From contig WBMQ01000004.1 of assembly GCA_016630905.1 (NCBI GenBank), positions 1,116,001-1,180,000 on the forward strand: a stretch of DNA of 64,000 nt. The letters run 5' to 3'. Positions 36,318-46,715 of this stretch are shown piece by piece. The position numbers were made by a program, and so were the translations under genes. The stretch is from Capillidium heterosporum. Lineage: Eukaryota > Entomophthoromycota > Entomophthoromycetes > Entomophthorales > Capillidiaceae. The first letter of the stretch is position 1; each line of letters opens with the position of its first letter. Below the pieces are notes generated by a model. It saw only the letters and a list, made by a program, of their open reading frames with translations, was not told the origin of the DNA and made no database searches.

Positions 36318-37109
36318 ATGTATTTCCAATCCATCCTACCTTTAATTTTAGCTTTTGGACTGATCCAAAGCCAAGGCATGAGGAAGTCAACGGCAGGCTC
36401 GCCACGTATCGTAGGAGGGACCGAGGTAAATCCAGCGTTCAAATATCTATTTATGGCTGAAATAACTTTGGATGGCCAACACCTCTGCGGTGGAACCTTT
36501 TATAACGATGACACCGTCATTACAGCCGCCCATTGCTCCGTTTATGATCTCTCTCAATATGAAGTTCAAATCCACCGTCATAATTTAACTAAGCCTATTA
36601 AAGAAGAGAAAGGGCAGGCCTTCAAGGTAAAGAGTATAACTATCCACCCTGAATATGCTAGAGGCTATCAAAACGACATTGCCATTTGGAAGCTAAATCG
36701 CCCGTATCCAAACAAGAAAACGAAGGTGGACCTAGATACAGACAATTTGAGTGCAAAAACCGGTACCTTAGTTAAAGTCATCGGATGGGGAACTACCAGT
36801 GCTGGAGGGTTTGCCTCGCCCGTCCTGTTGGAGGTTAAAGTTCCGGTTGTCAACATCACAAAATGTGCCAGTGGGTACTCAACAGCTGGTGAAACCATAT
36901 ACCCCGAGTTACAATTTTGTGCTGGATACCCAGAAGGTGGAAGGGACGCCTGCCAAGAGGATTCAGGTGGTCCAGTCTTTGTCGAAAGCTACGGTAAGAC
37001 AACCTTACTCGGTATAGTTTCCTGGGGGATTGGCTGTGCTGATCCTAACTTTCCAGGTATCTATACCAAAGTTAATAAGTACATCGACTGGATCAAAAGC
37101 AATATTTAG
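36318..37109 (+). CDS. Secreted trypsin-like protease with Glu at position 193
   Basis: A single exon, 263 residues. A signal peptide (MYFQSILPLILAFGLIQSQ) is followed by an 11-residue propeptide ending in Arg30. The mature enzyme begins IVGGTEVNPAF. The catalytic residues are His72 (TAAHC), Asp120 (NDIAIW) and Ser216. The specificity Asp is at 210 (RDACQ), so cleavage after Lys/Arg is expected. The usual GDSGG is EDSGG here: the oxyanion-hole Gly193 (chymotrypsin numbering) is Glu214, codon GAG. That change should alter catalysis or inhibitor binding, as changes at 193 do in mammalian trypsins. The second copy 1.8 kb downstream has the normal Gly. Confidence 0.93.
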   Translation: MYFQSILPLILAFGLIQSQGMRKSTAGSPRIVGGTEVNPAFKYLFMAEITLDGQHLCGGTFYNDDTVITAAHCSVYDLSQYEVQIHRHNLTKPIKEEKGQAFKVKSITIHPEYARGYQNDIAIWKLNRPYPNKKTKVDLDTDNLSAKTGTLVKVIGWGTTSAGGFASPVLLEVKVPVVNITKCASGYSTAGETIYPELQFCAGYPEGGRDACQEDSGGPVFVESYGKTTLLGIVSWGIGCADPNFPGIYTKVNKYIDWIKSNI

Positions 37110-38138
37110 AAGTTGACCTTCGTTTAATCCTTTGAAAAGCGTTTTAAGTTGAAATAAATATTTATTTTTACGATATTTTAAAAAATTAACTCAGGTATAT
37201 AGATGTGACTAAGTGCAATCGTATATATATTTGAGACGGAAATTTCAATATAGTCTATCTAAAACATAAATAATACCTTATACAAGTATATTTGACTTTT
37301 AGCTTGTCACTACCTTTCAAACTCAAAACGATAATATATGTTCTGTTTTGACGTACAAATATTTCTAATGATAGCTTTATTTAAATACTACAAGTATTTC
37401 AAAACAAAACCACTGAAGATTCTAAAATTCATCACTAAATTGAAACTGAGCTTTAAGCCAATGAAACATGATAAAAGTTAAAGTGTAGTGAATTAGATTT
37501 TATCAGAATGTTCAGTCAAATTTTACTAAAATTGGAGACTATTAATCTTTTCTAGCCAAAGTAGTATACATTTCTGTTAATTTCACTTTCATATTAGATC
37601 TATACACTAAGAGTCATTACGGTCAATATTTTTGCTCAAAAATTTATTCTAAAGTGCAACCGCCGTACGCTAATTTTGACTATATAATCCATATCTAGCA
37701 TACTGATGTTTCGAGGATAGAGAAAGATGGTTGTTCTAAGCTTGCATTATTTTGATGCTTTCTTTATCTGATATGTATTTACCAAACATCCACCTTCATG
37801 TACCTTAAACTATGCAACAAGCAGAATTTAGTAGATCGACTTTCTCTAGCAAACCATTACCTGCTTTAGAAAATATTTTAGTATAAAGTCCAATAATTTC
37901 CAAGTTTGAAACCGGGAATATATATAAATAGATTTTTTCAGCTATGCTTTGCCTTCAAATAATGCTTGTATATAATTACTTTAAGCCTTTTCGACAAGAA
38001 GCAATGTTATACCCACATTAATTATAAGTAGAATGCAAAGAAAAGGTTGAAAATTATATATAATGAGGCTACTTCGATACTTTCTAAGTACTATACACAA
38101 GTGTTCCAATAATAAACTATCTACGTCAAAATAATTAA
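37110..38138. other. Intergenic between tandem trypsins
   Basis: Carries the 3' region of gene 1 and the promoter of gene 2. The latter repeats in diverged form the sequence upstream of gene 1 (for example CCAAACATC...TTCATGT.CCTTAAA at about 35950 and 37790). Confidence 0.6.
37980..38030 (+). promoter_or_regulatory. Conserved upstream block of trypsin gene 2
   Basis: The copy of the block at 36150-36200, about 109 bp before the start codon, followed by a TATATATAA sequence near 38055. Confidence 0.5.
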
Positions 38139-38930
38139 ATGCATTTCCAATACATATTACCTCTAATTCTAGCTTCTGGACTAGTCCAAAGCCAAGACAT
38201 GAAAAAATTACCTGGTAATCCACCCCGTATCGTGGGAGGATATGAAGTAGATCCAGCGTTCAAGTATTCGTGGATGGTCAACATAGTCTTGGGAGGCGAC
38301 CATTTTTGTGGAGGTACCTTGTACAACGACGACACCGTTATCACTGCTGCTCACTGCTCCGCCTTTGACGCCTCTGAGTATGAAGTTCAAATCCATCGTC
38401 ACAACCTAACAAAGACTATTAGAGAGGAGAAGGGACAAGCTTACAAGGTAAAGAGTATAACTATTCACCCCGAATACTCTAGAGACTACCAGAACGATAT
38501 TGCCGTTTGGAAGTTAAATCGCCCGTACCCAAGCAAAAAAACAAAGATAGATCTGGACACAGCCAATTTAAGCGCCAAGGATGGTACCTTGACTAAGATT
38601 ATCGGATGGGGAACTACCAGTGCCGGAGGGTTCGCCTCACCTATCCTTTTGGAAGTTAAAGTTCCAGTCTTCAATATCACCAAGTGTGTCAACGGGTACA
38701 CCACGGCTGGTGAAACAGTCTACCCTGAATTACAGTTTTGCGCTGGATACCCAGAAGGTGGAAGAGATGCCTGTCAAGGAGATTCAGGTGGCCCAGTTTT
38801 TGTTGAAAAGTACGACAGGGTAACCTTACTCGGTGTAGTTTCCTGGGGGGTTGGCTGTGCTGACCCTAACTTCCCTGGTGTCTATACCAAAGTTAATAAG
38901 TATATCGACTGGATAAAAAACAATGTTTAG
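38139..38930 (+). CDS. Secreted trypsin-like serine protease
   Basis: A single exon, 263 residues, same length as the gene at 36318 and similar throughout. Signal peptide MHFQYILPLILASGLVQSQ, short propeptide ending PPR30, mature start IVGGYEVDPAF. The triad is His72, Asp120 and Ser216, with Asp210 for Lys/Arg specificity and a normal CQGDSGGP. The S1A cysteines (around His, CVNG..., FCAG, DACQ, GCAD) are kept. It probably arose by a tandem duplication of about 1.8 kb with its neighbour. Secreted trypsins of this kind are expanded in insect-associated fungi, where they may digest host protein; that role is inferred. Confidence 0.96.
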   Translation: MHFQYILPLILASGLVQSQDMKKLPGNPPRIVGGYEVDPAFKYSWMVNIVLGGDHFCGGTLYNDDTVITAAHCSAFDASEYEVQIHRHNLTKTIREEKGQAYKVKSITIHPEYSRDYQNDIAVWKLNRPYPSKKTKIDLDTANLSAKDGTLTKIIGWGTTSAGGFASPILLEVKVPVFNITKCVNGYTTAGETVYPELQFCAGYPEGGRDACQGDSGGPVFVEKYDRVTLLGVVSWGVGCADPNFPGVYTKVNKYIDWIKNNV

Positions 38931-39944
38931 AAGTTGATCTTCGTTTAACCATTTGTGATCTACTTTATAATTGAATAAATACTACTTTATATATTGTATT
39001 TTAGTTAATTAATATAACAAAAGGATATTTTTAAATATTTCACAAGTACATACTTATATAATTATCAAAATTCGTTCAAGTCAAACGAACTTTAGTTTAA
39101 TCTCTGTATTTGCAACTAAATGTTGTCAGACATTAACAAGTACCTGAAAAGTTAAAGGTCAATATAAATTATCTAGAATTTAAATAGCATTATATACACA
39201 TATACATTTAATTTGCTATATTTTAATAGTTTTCTCAAGTTCAAATAATAAATGCCTCCTCTATGCACAAGTATTATAGACACCAACACTAATTAATTTC
39301 GCTCAAAATCCCTGTGTTATTTCAGAACAAAGCACTAAAATCTCCAAATTTCATCACTAAATTGAAACCAATGAAATTCGATAGAGATTCTGTGTAGCAA
39401 ATTAGATATAGTAAAAAGAGTCCAAAATCAATCATACCAAATATAGAAAATATTTCTACTAATGCTGTGCAATTTCTTATCGATTTCAATGAATTCAAAT
39501 TTATGTATTAAAATTGTTGTGCAACCATTATAAAGTTTTTCGTTTGAACTAAAATGAAAAAAATCTAATCTAAATTTCAATACTACGAAAAGCTTAAAAG
39601 TCCTACGTTATAGGCTAAGCTTGCATATGAAATCAAATATGCTTTTAAATGTGCCATTGGTTCAGAGCATCACATACTTTACGGCTTTTACTTTTGATGG
39701 CTTGAAGATAAAATGGGCTTCAAAAGAAGTTTACAGTAGTAACTCATATCTTTAGAAATCAAACTTACTGGTCCGTTATGCTTTCGATTAAGAACGCTAT
39801 TTAATTCAAATTCTAATCAATTTATATAATAACCGAACTATAAGGAATAGCTTATACAGTAGAAGAAATTATGCATATTTTCACGTAAATTTATACGAGC
39901 CTGAAAAATGGTTATATATATTGCTTTAGAAATATACTTTACAG
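38931..39944. other. Intergenic, AT-rich
   Basis: The 3' region of the second trypsin shares its first bases with that of the first (GAAGTTGA.CTTCGTTTAA). Nothing else is recognised. Confidence 0.5.
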
Positions 39945-40960
39945 ATGCCTGCAAACTTCAACATTTTACCCGATAACGAAGCTAAAGAAATTATAGCCAG
40001 CTTTGAAAATCGAATCACCTAAAATTACAGTACTGTAGCGAATATTTCAACAACCATATACTAGCTGAAATTTACTAATGTATAAGCAGATGTTGAATAT
40101 ACGAAAAAATATGACAAGAGATTGAAAGTTTAGTTCAAAAGTATGGAAATTATCTAAAGAAATTTGATGGATTTGAATATTCCAATTTTTTGAAATAAAA
40201 TATTAGCTCTAAAACTTGGAAAAGCTTAAAGTAGTTCAAAGCTATAGCCATGCTCATTTATTTGGCCTCATGTCTCAACTACATATAAAGTTGAAAGCTT
40301 CGAGTTGGCATTTGATCATTGATTTTAACCGATATAAAGTTTATATATAGTTAAAAATCTTGACTAGTTCAACTTGACGGTATTCAATTAAACTTTCGAT
40401 TTTATTGGAGTCTTAAATGTGTTCTGAGTCTCTTAGCTCAGATCATTGAGCTTAGTGATGATATTTCCTAGACAACGGCTCTTACTTATATCAATAAATG
40501 CAATCCCAGCTGAGAGGTACTAAGATCACATATGTATGTTTATGAGGCTTCATCATTTGATTTATCTCAGTTTTTGAACTTGAAGAAACTAAAATTCAAT
40601 CGTATGAATTGGATTTAGAAGGAATTCTCTGGTTGCTTTCCAGAATTTTAATTATCAAAATTCAAGACTGAATATTATTTCAGCCCAAGAGGATATAGAC
40701 AGTTCGTTGCAAATGCCTTCAACAAACTATCAAGTTTAGGTTTGGTAATAGTATCTATATCCTTTGAAATTCTATAAAAGTTTAGAAACCTCAAGTACGC
40801 CTGTATACATCTACATAAAACTTGAAAGCTCCTAAATGTCCTTTTTACTGCATTTATTTAGGCCATTTAAGCTATATCTAAATGATGCTATCAAAGATGA
40901 TTTATATGAAAATTTGAATATAGCATCTAATCATCTGAATGAAGCTGATAAAAGCTAAAC
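39945..40960 (+). pseudogene. Decayed F-box/LRR gene
   Basis: From ATG 39945 the frame reads MPANFNILPDNEAKEIIASF, an F-box-like start, then stops after 25 codons. Further LRR-like pieces follow on the same strand with stops and frame changes, for example SQFLNLKKLKFNRMN near 40580 and PRGYRQFVANAFNKLSSLGL near 40690. Length and order fit a broken member of the family represented by the intact genes at 22109 and 61617. The exact limits are approximate. Confidence 0.5.
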
Positions 40961-41323
40961 TAAGGTCCAGCCTTTCAAGATATAATGGTTTCAGCTATCT
41001 TATCTTGCCAATTTCACTTTCCACCCTTTAGAAAGCCACTTAAACATTGTCACTAATATAATTTCATGCTATTATAGGCAATTGCACTTTAAACTTACAG
41101 TTCATCACGCTCCCAAGACATATAAATTAAGTTTATTGATGGCTTCATATGTTATTATCGAATGCCGCAATAATTTTTTCAATTTTACCGGTTTACTAAT
41201 AGTAAAAATATTTTGCTATAGCTCTATTGCTTATGCTTTAAATCATATATAAAAAAAATGAAATCTTAAGCTTTATTTCGTTGTAATCCATAATTCATAT
41301 ACCAACTAATAAGTTAATCTAAA
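40961..41323. other. Intergenic
   Basis: AT-rich, nothing recognised apart from the 3' region of the next gene. Confidence 0.4.
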
Positions 41324-41791
41324 TTAGACCTGCAGAGTTTCGACATCATCCTTCAAAGTGATAGTACCAAACTCCAAGCTATCACAGGTGTCGTAAACAC
41401 AGCTTGAAGCTAAAGTTAGAACACCACAGACAAAAACAATAGGCACAGTCTCAGTACCGTAGAATCTATGGTACAGCACTAGACTCACCAAAATATAGAA
41501 CAACCCTCGAAGCTTGGGTGAGAAAATAAAGTTAAAGTTTGAGCGATAGAAAGGACGGCAGTGTCTAAGTTCCAACAAGCTTAGGAAGACTACACTGGTA
41601 AAGTGATAGATCCCGTAGAATACACCAGTAAAAAGCAATTCGTAGTCGTAGATGTTGCCGTAGTGATAGTCCCTTCTCTTGGAAAAAATGGGTAGACGAT
41701 ACCGATTGTAGATGGAAAATAAAGTGGTCAGAATAACGACGATGTTGAGTAAAGTGAAAAAATAGGGTTTTATGGATTCGAGTCGCGACAT
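41324..41791 (-). CDS. COPI-associated-like four-TM membrane protein, paralogue 1
   Basis: A single exon, 155 residues. It starts MSRLESIKPYFFTLLNIVVI and has four hydrophobic segments (about 9-27, 50-72, 90-108 and 114-134), with a loop carrying FYRSNFNFIFSPKLRGLFYI. The motif PKLRG.(F/Y)Y followed by a helix and a small glycine-containing helix (VCGVLTLASSCVY) resembles the COPI-associated/TVP15 family of Golgi membrane proteins. The tail LKDDVETLQV is cytosolic. Close relatives are at 46368 and 47387. A 17-bp palindrome lies 112 bp upstream, with a TATA-like sequence between. The family is judged from pattern, so it is moderate. Confidence 0.75.
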   Translation of the reverse strand: MSRLESIKPYFFTLLNIVVILTTLFSIYNRYRLPIFSKRRDYHYGNIYDYELLFTGVFYGIYHFTSVVFLSLLELRHCRPFYRSNFNFIFSPKLRGLFYILVSLVLYHRFYGTETVPIVFVCGVLTLASSCVYDTCDSLEFGTITLKDDVETLQV

Positions 41792-41902
41792 CTGGTAAAG
41801 CTGATTCTTGTTTAATATTTAATTGAAGTTTGTATTTTTCAACAAACTACCCAACTTATATACTTTTATTTCTTTAATTAATATGGCTAGACGCAAGTTT
41901 TT

Positions 41903-41919
41903 TGCCAAGCTTCTTGGCA
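41903..41919. promoter_or_regulatory. 17-bp palindrome upstream of COPI-associated-like paralogue 1
   Basis: TGCCAAGCTTCTTGGCA: 7-bp arms with a 3-base centre. A copy with one base changed is at 47893-47909, 105 bp before paralogue 3. ACTTATATAC (TATA-like, about 41853) lies between it and the start codon. It is probably a binding site for a dimeric regulator. Confidence 0.55.
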
Positions 41920-42273
41920 TCCAATTTGACTTTTGATGAGGTGTACAGTTAGAGTGCTCGGTTTAACTGTTTTTTCTATTGAAACATACTTTTGTTCCCA
42001 TAGCCATTTGATCAATTGGTTATAACTAAGCCTAATAGAAAAGTCCCAATATACGAAATTGAGATCGATGTGTTCTAAATTACAGGCTTTCATTGAATTC
42101 AATACATTTGTAGAATCAACTAAACTAACTCGAAAATTCCACTAACTTTGATGGAAAACAAAGGATTTAATGTAATCTTTCATACAATATACTTTTCCTA
42201 TAATTACTCAATCGTAGCTTCAAGTTTAAGTCTATAAGAGCGAAAGCTCAATACAAGTGCTATAAAATAGGCA

Positions 42274-43075
42274 TTATAATTCTGGGAATAGAGCCTTTAC
42301 ATCTATTAAAGCTTTTTCAGCCAGTTTAAAATGAACATAAGTATTAGGATGGTAATCGTTCCAAAATATTCGGCATTCTGGGTGCTTATACACCCAAGAA
42401 TTCTTGTCATGATCCTGTTTCTGGCTGGATTGGGGTAAACTTATGTCATTGAGACAGGAGTGAGCTACATTTCATTTATTCCCACCTACATATTTGCTGC
42501 TCAAAAGCTGCTGCCAAATAGAATTCGGATCAATAAAACCCAACTTCGCTTCACTATTTTTTACTTTGATTTGGTTTACACTTTCCTTCAACAGCTTATT
42601 GTGTAACTTCCAAATTGTATCCAAATGATCGTTCAAAAAGATACTGCCTTGCAAGCTAAAGTAAGGGAGCGATTTTAGCGATATCAAAAGCCAGATTAAA
42701 GCGTTGGTGATCTTCAAATTGGTGATAAAGTGGTTCAAAGTAATGGCAAGTTCTTTTACAACCTGTTGAGGAGCAACTTTTGGATCTATATAGTCGTTGC
42801 CACCAAAAATGACGATAAACAAAGTGTTGGAAAGGTCTTGGTTGGAAGTTGTTTGCAAATACTTTGAGAAGAGGTACCGAACTTGGTCATCCATGCTGGA
42901 TATACTTTTGTCGAGGCAGATCTAGCAGATTGCCATTTGAGCTGTAGGTTTTTAGTTTTTGACATTTTGTCGATGATGGTGTCCCTTTTGGATAGTATTC
43001 CAAATTGAGGCCTGTGACATCAGTATTCAGATCAAGTAATTTGATGATAAATGTTACTAATATTAAAAGCTGCAT
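42274..43075 (-). pseudogene. Broken GDSL/SGNH hydrolase
   Basis: Relative of the intact gene at 43506-44573. The N-terminus is kept (signal peptide MQLLILVTFIIKLLDLN, YYPKGTPSSTKCQKL). The segment that should hold the nucleophile block FGDSLTDDGN and the YGGATSNN block, about 95 residues, is missing; at the junction the frame shifts. The middle (DDQVRYLFSKYL... GGNDYIDPK) and the C-terminus with NDYHPNTYVHFKLAE remain, but Trp is changed to a TGA stop after GGNK. It cannot make an active enzyme. Confidence 0.85.
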
Positions 43076-43505
43076 TTTGATATACTTCTCTAGACATAAT
43101 GAAATAATTTGAGGGAATTGAATCTATTGATGTTTTTGCATTTTTGATAAGCCTAGTGACCGATATTAATCCTAAACAGATTAGTGAGAGTTATCTTTCA
43201 CAAGTCTGTTAACCATTAATTAATGAAATAAAAGTATAGTAAGAATGTAATATTAATCTATTATAATATATTAAATAGGCTGAAGCTGATAGATAACATA
43301 GATTTGATAATCAATCATTGGAACTTATCATAAATGTACAATAATATTGCATTTCAAAGCATCGTAAAAGTGAATGCTAGTTATAGGAAAAGCCTAATAT
43401 ATGCTACTTTATCTTCAAAATCTTTCCCATACCAACTATTTAATATGGTTAGTCTTTAGTTGTTTCGAGTTTAAGCTAACAGAAAAATTAAAATAGAAAA
43501 TATTT
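43076..43505. other. Intergenic between GDSL copies
   Basis: AT-rich 430 bp, nothing recognised beyond gene ends. Confidence 0.4.
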
Positions 43506-44573
43506 TTAATTGCATGAAAATAGAGCATTCACATCCCTAAAAGTTACTTCAGCCAACTTATTATGAACGTAGGTAGTAGGGTGGAAGTCATCCCAAAACA
43601 TTCTTCGTTCTGGGTATCTGCAGGTCCAGGATTCCTTACCATAACCTTGCTTTTGACTAGATTGGGGTAGGCTTACGTCGTCCAAACAAGGATGGGTTGC
43701 ATTCCATTTATTTCCGTTGACCGATTTAGTATCCAAAAGTTTTTGCCAGGTAGAGCTTGGTTCAATGAAGCCTAATTTCACCTTTTCATCCTTTTGCTTG
43801 ATCTGATTGACACTATCCTTCAGCAGTTTGTTATGCAGCTTCCAAGTCCTGTCAAGGGAATCGTTCAAGGTGGTGTTACCTTCTAACTTGAAGTAGGGGA
43901 AGGACTGGAGAGGTACCATCAACCCAACTAAGACGTTATTGGCTTTCAAGTTGGTAATGAGGTGATTTAAAGTGAGGGTAAGCTCCTTAACCACCTGTTG
44001 GGGAACAATTTTTGGATCCAAGTAGTCGTTACCAGCTAACCATACGATGAACAAAGTTTTGGATATGTCCTTGTTGATAGCCGTCTCCAAGTACTTTGGA
44101 AAGAGATTTCGAACTTGGTCGTCTATACTGGGGCGGTTCAAGTTGATATAGGTCAGGTTGTTGTTGGAGGTTGCACCACCATAAGCTAAGTTTACCAGCT
44201 CTACCCTCTTGTTGAACCGATGGAGTTTATCTAAGAGGTAGTTGGTCCACATCTTACCGTTACTGTACTTTCCATCGCAGTAGTAGTCTGGGGCTGGGTA
44301 GGTATGGTTGTAGAGTTTGTAGACGTTCCCGTCATCCGTTAGGCTATCACCGAAGGTAACGATACGATCTAGCTTGGTTAACTTAAGGATGGAGTTAAAT
44401 TCAAGTTGGTTTTGATCTGATTGCAAGGCATTGGAACCGTAGGTCGGATTTAACTTTAGACATCTTGTTTGTGGTGGAGTCCCTTTAGGATAGTACTCCG
44501 AGTTGAGATCGGTAGCATCGGTGTTCAAGGCAAGCACCTTGGCGATCAACGTAATGAGTAGGAAAAGTTTCAT
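43506..44573 (-). CDS. Secreted GDSL/SGNH hydrolase (lipase/esterase)
   Basis: A single exon, 355 residues. Signal peptide MKLFLLITLIAKVLALN. Blocks of the SGNH family in order: FGDSLTDDGNVYKLYN near residue 75 (catalytic Ser), NLAYGGATSNN (Gly block), WLAGNDYLDP (Asn block) and DDFHPTTYVHNKLAE near 335 (Asp and His). Such enzymes hydrolyse acyl esters of lipids or polysaccharides outside the cell. A paired Cys pattern (RCLK, YYCDG, PCLDD, WTCRYP, FSCN) suits an extracellular protein. A decayed copy follows at 42274-43075, so the pair came from a tandem duplication. Confidence 0.92.
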   Translation of the reverse strand: MKLFLLITLIAKVLALNTDATDLNSEYYPKGTPPQTRCLKLNPTYGSNALQSDQNQLEFNSILKLTKLDRIVTFGDSLTDDGNVYKLYNHTYPAPDYYCDGKYSNGKMWTNYLLDKLHRFNKRVELVNLAYGGATSNNNLTYINLNRPSIDDQVRNLFPKYLETAINKDISKTLFIVWLAGNDYLDPKIVPQQVVKELTLTLNHLITNLKANNVLVGLMVPLQSFPYFKLEGNTTLNDSLDRTWKLHNKLLKDSVNQIKQKDEKVKLGFIEPSSTWQKLLDTKSVNGNKWNATHPCLDDVSLPQSSQKQGYGKESWTCRYPERRMFWDDFHPTTYVHNKLAEVTFRDVNALFSCN

Positions 44574-46367
44574 TGGAAATTGGAGCTCAACTTAGTAGGA
44601 ATGCTAATGTTCGATGAAAAGGGTAGAAGGCATCGCTTATATATTTTTCAGCTGTATTGTCGATCACACTCAAACATAGAATACTATTTTTTGAATTGAT
44701 GTACCTGCTGGCGGGGTTATGCGACTCAGTTGAGATTACTAATACTTGACGAATGTTTGCCCTACCGGATCCGCATAGCCGTCCCAGTGGCTATGCAAAT
44801 GCAAAAAAGGTAAAACTAAATAGCCCTTCTATTATCCTTAGGTCCATCTTTTGATATGTATATAGCTTAACTGCAAACAAGCCCATATTTGGCAATATTG
44901 AAGTGCCGTTTGCAGCAACAAAAATTTCATAAACAGATTGGGGTGGATTAATTTCCAATGCCTTTAGGCCTATCAAAGCTAAAGTCGCATGTAGTTTAGT
45001 TAGGTTTCTACTTGCTGATCGTTCAAATGCTAGTTTATCAGTAATTGACAAATTTTACGTAATTTTTTATTAAACACCTCAGCCATCAAGCGAGTATATA
45101 TTTGAAAATACGTTATATTTGCTGAGTACTAGCAAACCAGCACCTAAAAGATCGATCCTACCACTAACAAAATTGACTTGAATGGCTTGAATGATATCAA
45201 GTTTAGATTCTTGGAAATAACAAAATTAATTTGACGGGCGGACTTAAATTAGTTCCGAAGTAGATGGATGGATGGATATAGCTGTAGGATGTTAGGATGT
45301 TTCTAATCATTTTAGATTTCTACTATGGCACTTTCAACTGAGGTTTGCTGGAAATAGGGAAGTTTCTATACATGCTGATAAAGCACTTGGTGTAAAATGG
45401 TGGTAGTATAGCCATGTACCGAAAAATTAAAATATAAGCTAAAGGTTGCGAATTAAAAACTTTATACTGTTGAACATAGTAAGTCAAAGATTCTGTATTA
45501 GTTAAAATATCGTTGCTTTACAATAAAGTGAATTATTCTTCAGATAGCAGCTTAACGATAAAGAGCTACAATATTATCTGGATTTAAAATTTTACATAAT
45601 AGAAATAGGCTATAAGAAACATTCATTTTGAACATATACCTGTAAGTCTATAGGATGGCCTTTTTCTTCAGATATCTTCAAACCTAAAAAGTTGGAGACA
45701 AAAGACACAAGTCAATATAAAATTGTGGCCTATATAAAAGCAGGCTATAGAACTTGAGCTTTGAGTTATTTCTTAATGCTTGTATTAATTAATAGTTAGA
45801 GATTTGGTTGCTAGTGTGGTTATATACAAGGTCGACATATATAGGCTCAAATAATGAAGGTACGCTTTAGCTATATTAATCTTAAATATATATAAAAATA
45901 CCTATTGTGTGCTATACTTATTCCTATACATCTTGAATGGATAAAGTTCAAAGTAGCTTAATTTCTTCACCGTAAAGATTTAAAACAAATAACATGTTTA
46001 TATCAAAAGCCTATATTTTCTGAATTAGGAAGTTAGAGCTAAGTTAGTACAAAGTGAATATGTTCATTATAGAAGGATGCTAGTGTAAGTTAAAGGAATA
46101 ATGCCATCTCATATATAAATAATTAAATAGGCTCGACTTCTTCAGTGCTGACGACTGAAAGGGATCAAGTTTCGTAAAAAAGGCAAATATATTCAGAATT
46201 CGAAATATAACAGGAAAAGTACATATATCAACATCACTTGATAGTAATAAGCTTACTAAATAGTTGTTGTTTCAAAACCCCAGGCTTTAAATAATTGCGG
46301 TAAAGCTGTAAACATTGAAGATATACTTTTTCAGCATATTCGAACCAATTTACTTTAGCTCCTTTCC
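44574..46367. other. Intergenic with an 8-bp inverted repeat
   Basis: AT-rich. Contains an inverted repeat at 44773-44796 and a short GGAT tandem near 45261. An 86-codon minus-strand frame at 44791-45051 has hydrophobic character but no family match; its start is plausible, so it could be a small gene or remnant. Confidence 0.4.
44773..44796. repeat. Perfect inverted repeat with 8-nt spacer
   Basis: GCATAGCC, eight spacer bases, then GGCTATGC. It lies 200 bp upstream of the GDSL hydrolase start codon. It could be a regulator site; no second copy was found. Confidence 0.5.
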
Positions 46368-46715
46368 TCAATCATCACTCTCATCCTCCTTCTCATAAAC
46401 CGAACCTATGTAAGCGATCAAAGAACCAGCAGCAAAAGTTATAGGTACGCTATAAAAAGTGTAGTATTTGTTGTACCCTAAAATCATACTCAAAGCTGTA
46501 TAGATACTTCCACGAACTTTAGGGCTATCGAATATCGAAAACTCTTGGTTACTTTTAAATTCGAAACTGGCTAGGAAAATTGCTATAATGAGGTTGTAGG
46601 ATCGGGTAAACAAGGTCTCGTCGTGTGTTCCAAATACAGTTAACAACAGCATTACTATGATGGCTATGTTTACTGATGATAAGAGGTAGGGCTTTATATC
46701 TTGGTATTGGGTCAT
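46368..46715 (-). CDS. COPI-associated-like membrane protein, paralogue 2
   Basis: A single exon, 115 residues, starting MTQYQDIKPYLLSSVNIAII. Same plan as the paralogues at 41324 and 47387: hydrophobic N-terminal helix, loop with DSPKVRGSIYTALSMILGY, then a last helix (ITFAAGSLIAYIG) and an acidic tail (YEKEDESDD). It is shorter than the others in the first loop. No palindrome like the ones upstream of the other two was found here. Role in Golgi or COPI traffic is inferred. Confidence 0.65.
   Translation of the reverse strand: MTQYQDIKPYLLSSVNIAIIVMLLLTVFGTHDETLFTRSYNLIIAIFLASFEFKSNQEFSIFDSPKVRGSIYTALSMILGYNKYYTFYSVPITFAAGSLIAYIGSVYEKEDESDD

Noticed and set aside
41887-42102. 71-codon minus-strand frame
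   Set aside because: It runs through the 17-bp palindrome and promoter of paralogue 1 and matches no family firmly; probably chance or a faint F-box remnant.
44791-45051. 86-codon minus-strand frame as a gene
   Set aside because: Hydrophobic in part but no partner exons, no family and it ends inside an inverted repeat; left as a note in the spacer entry.
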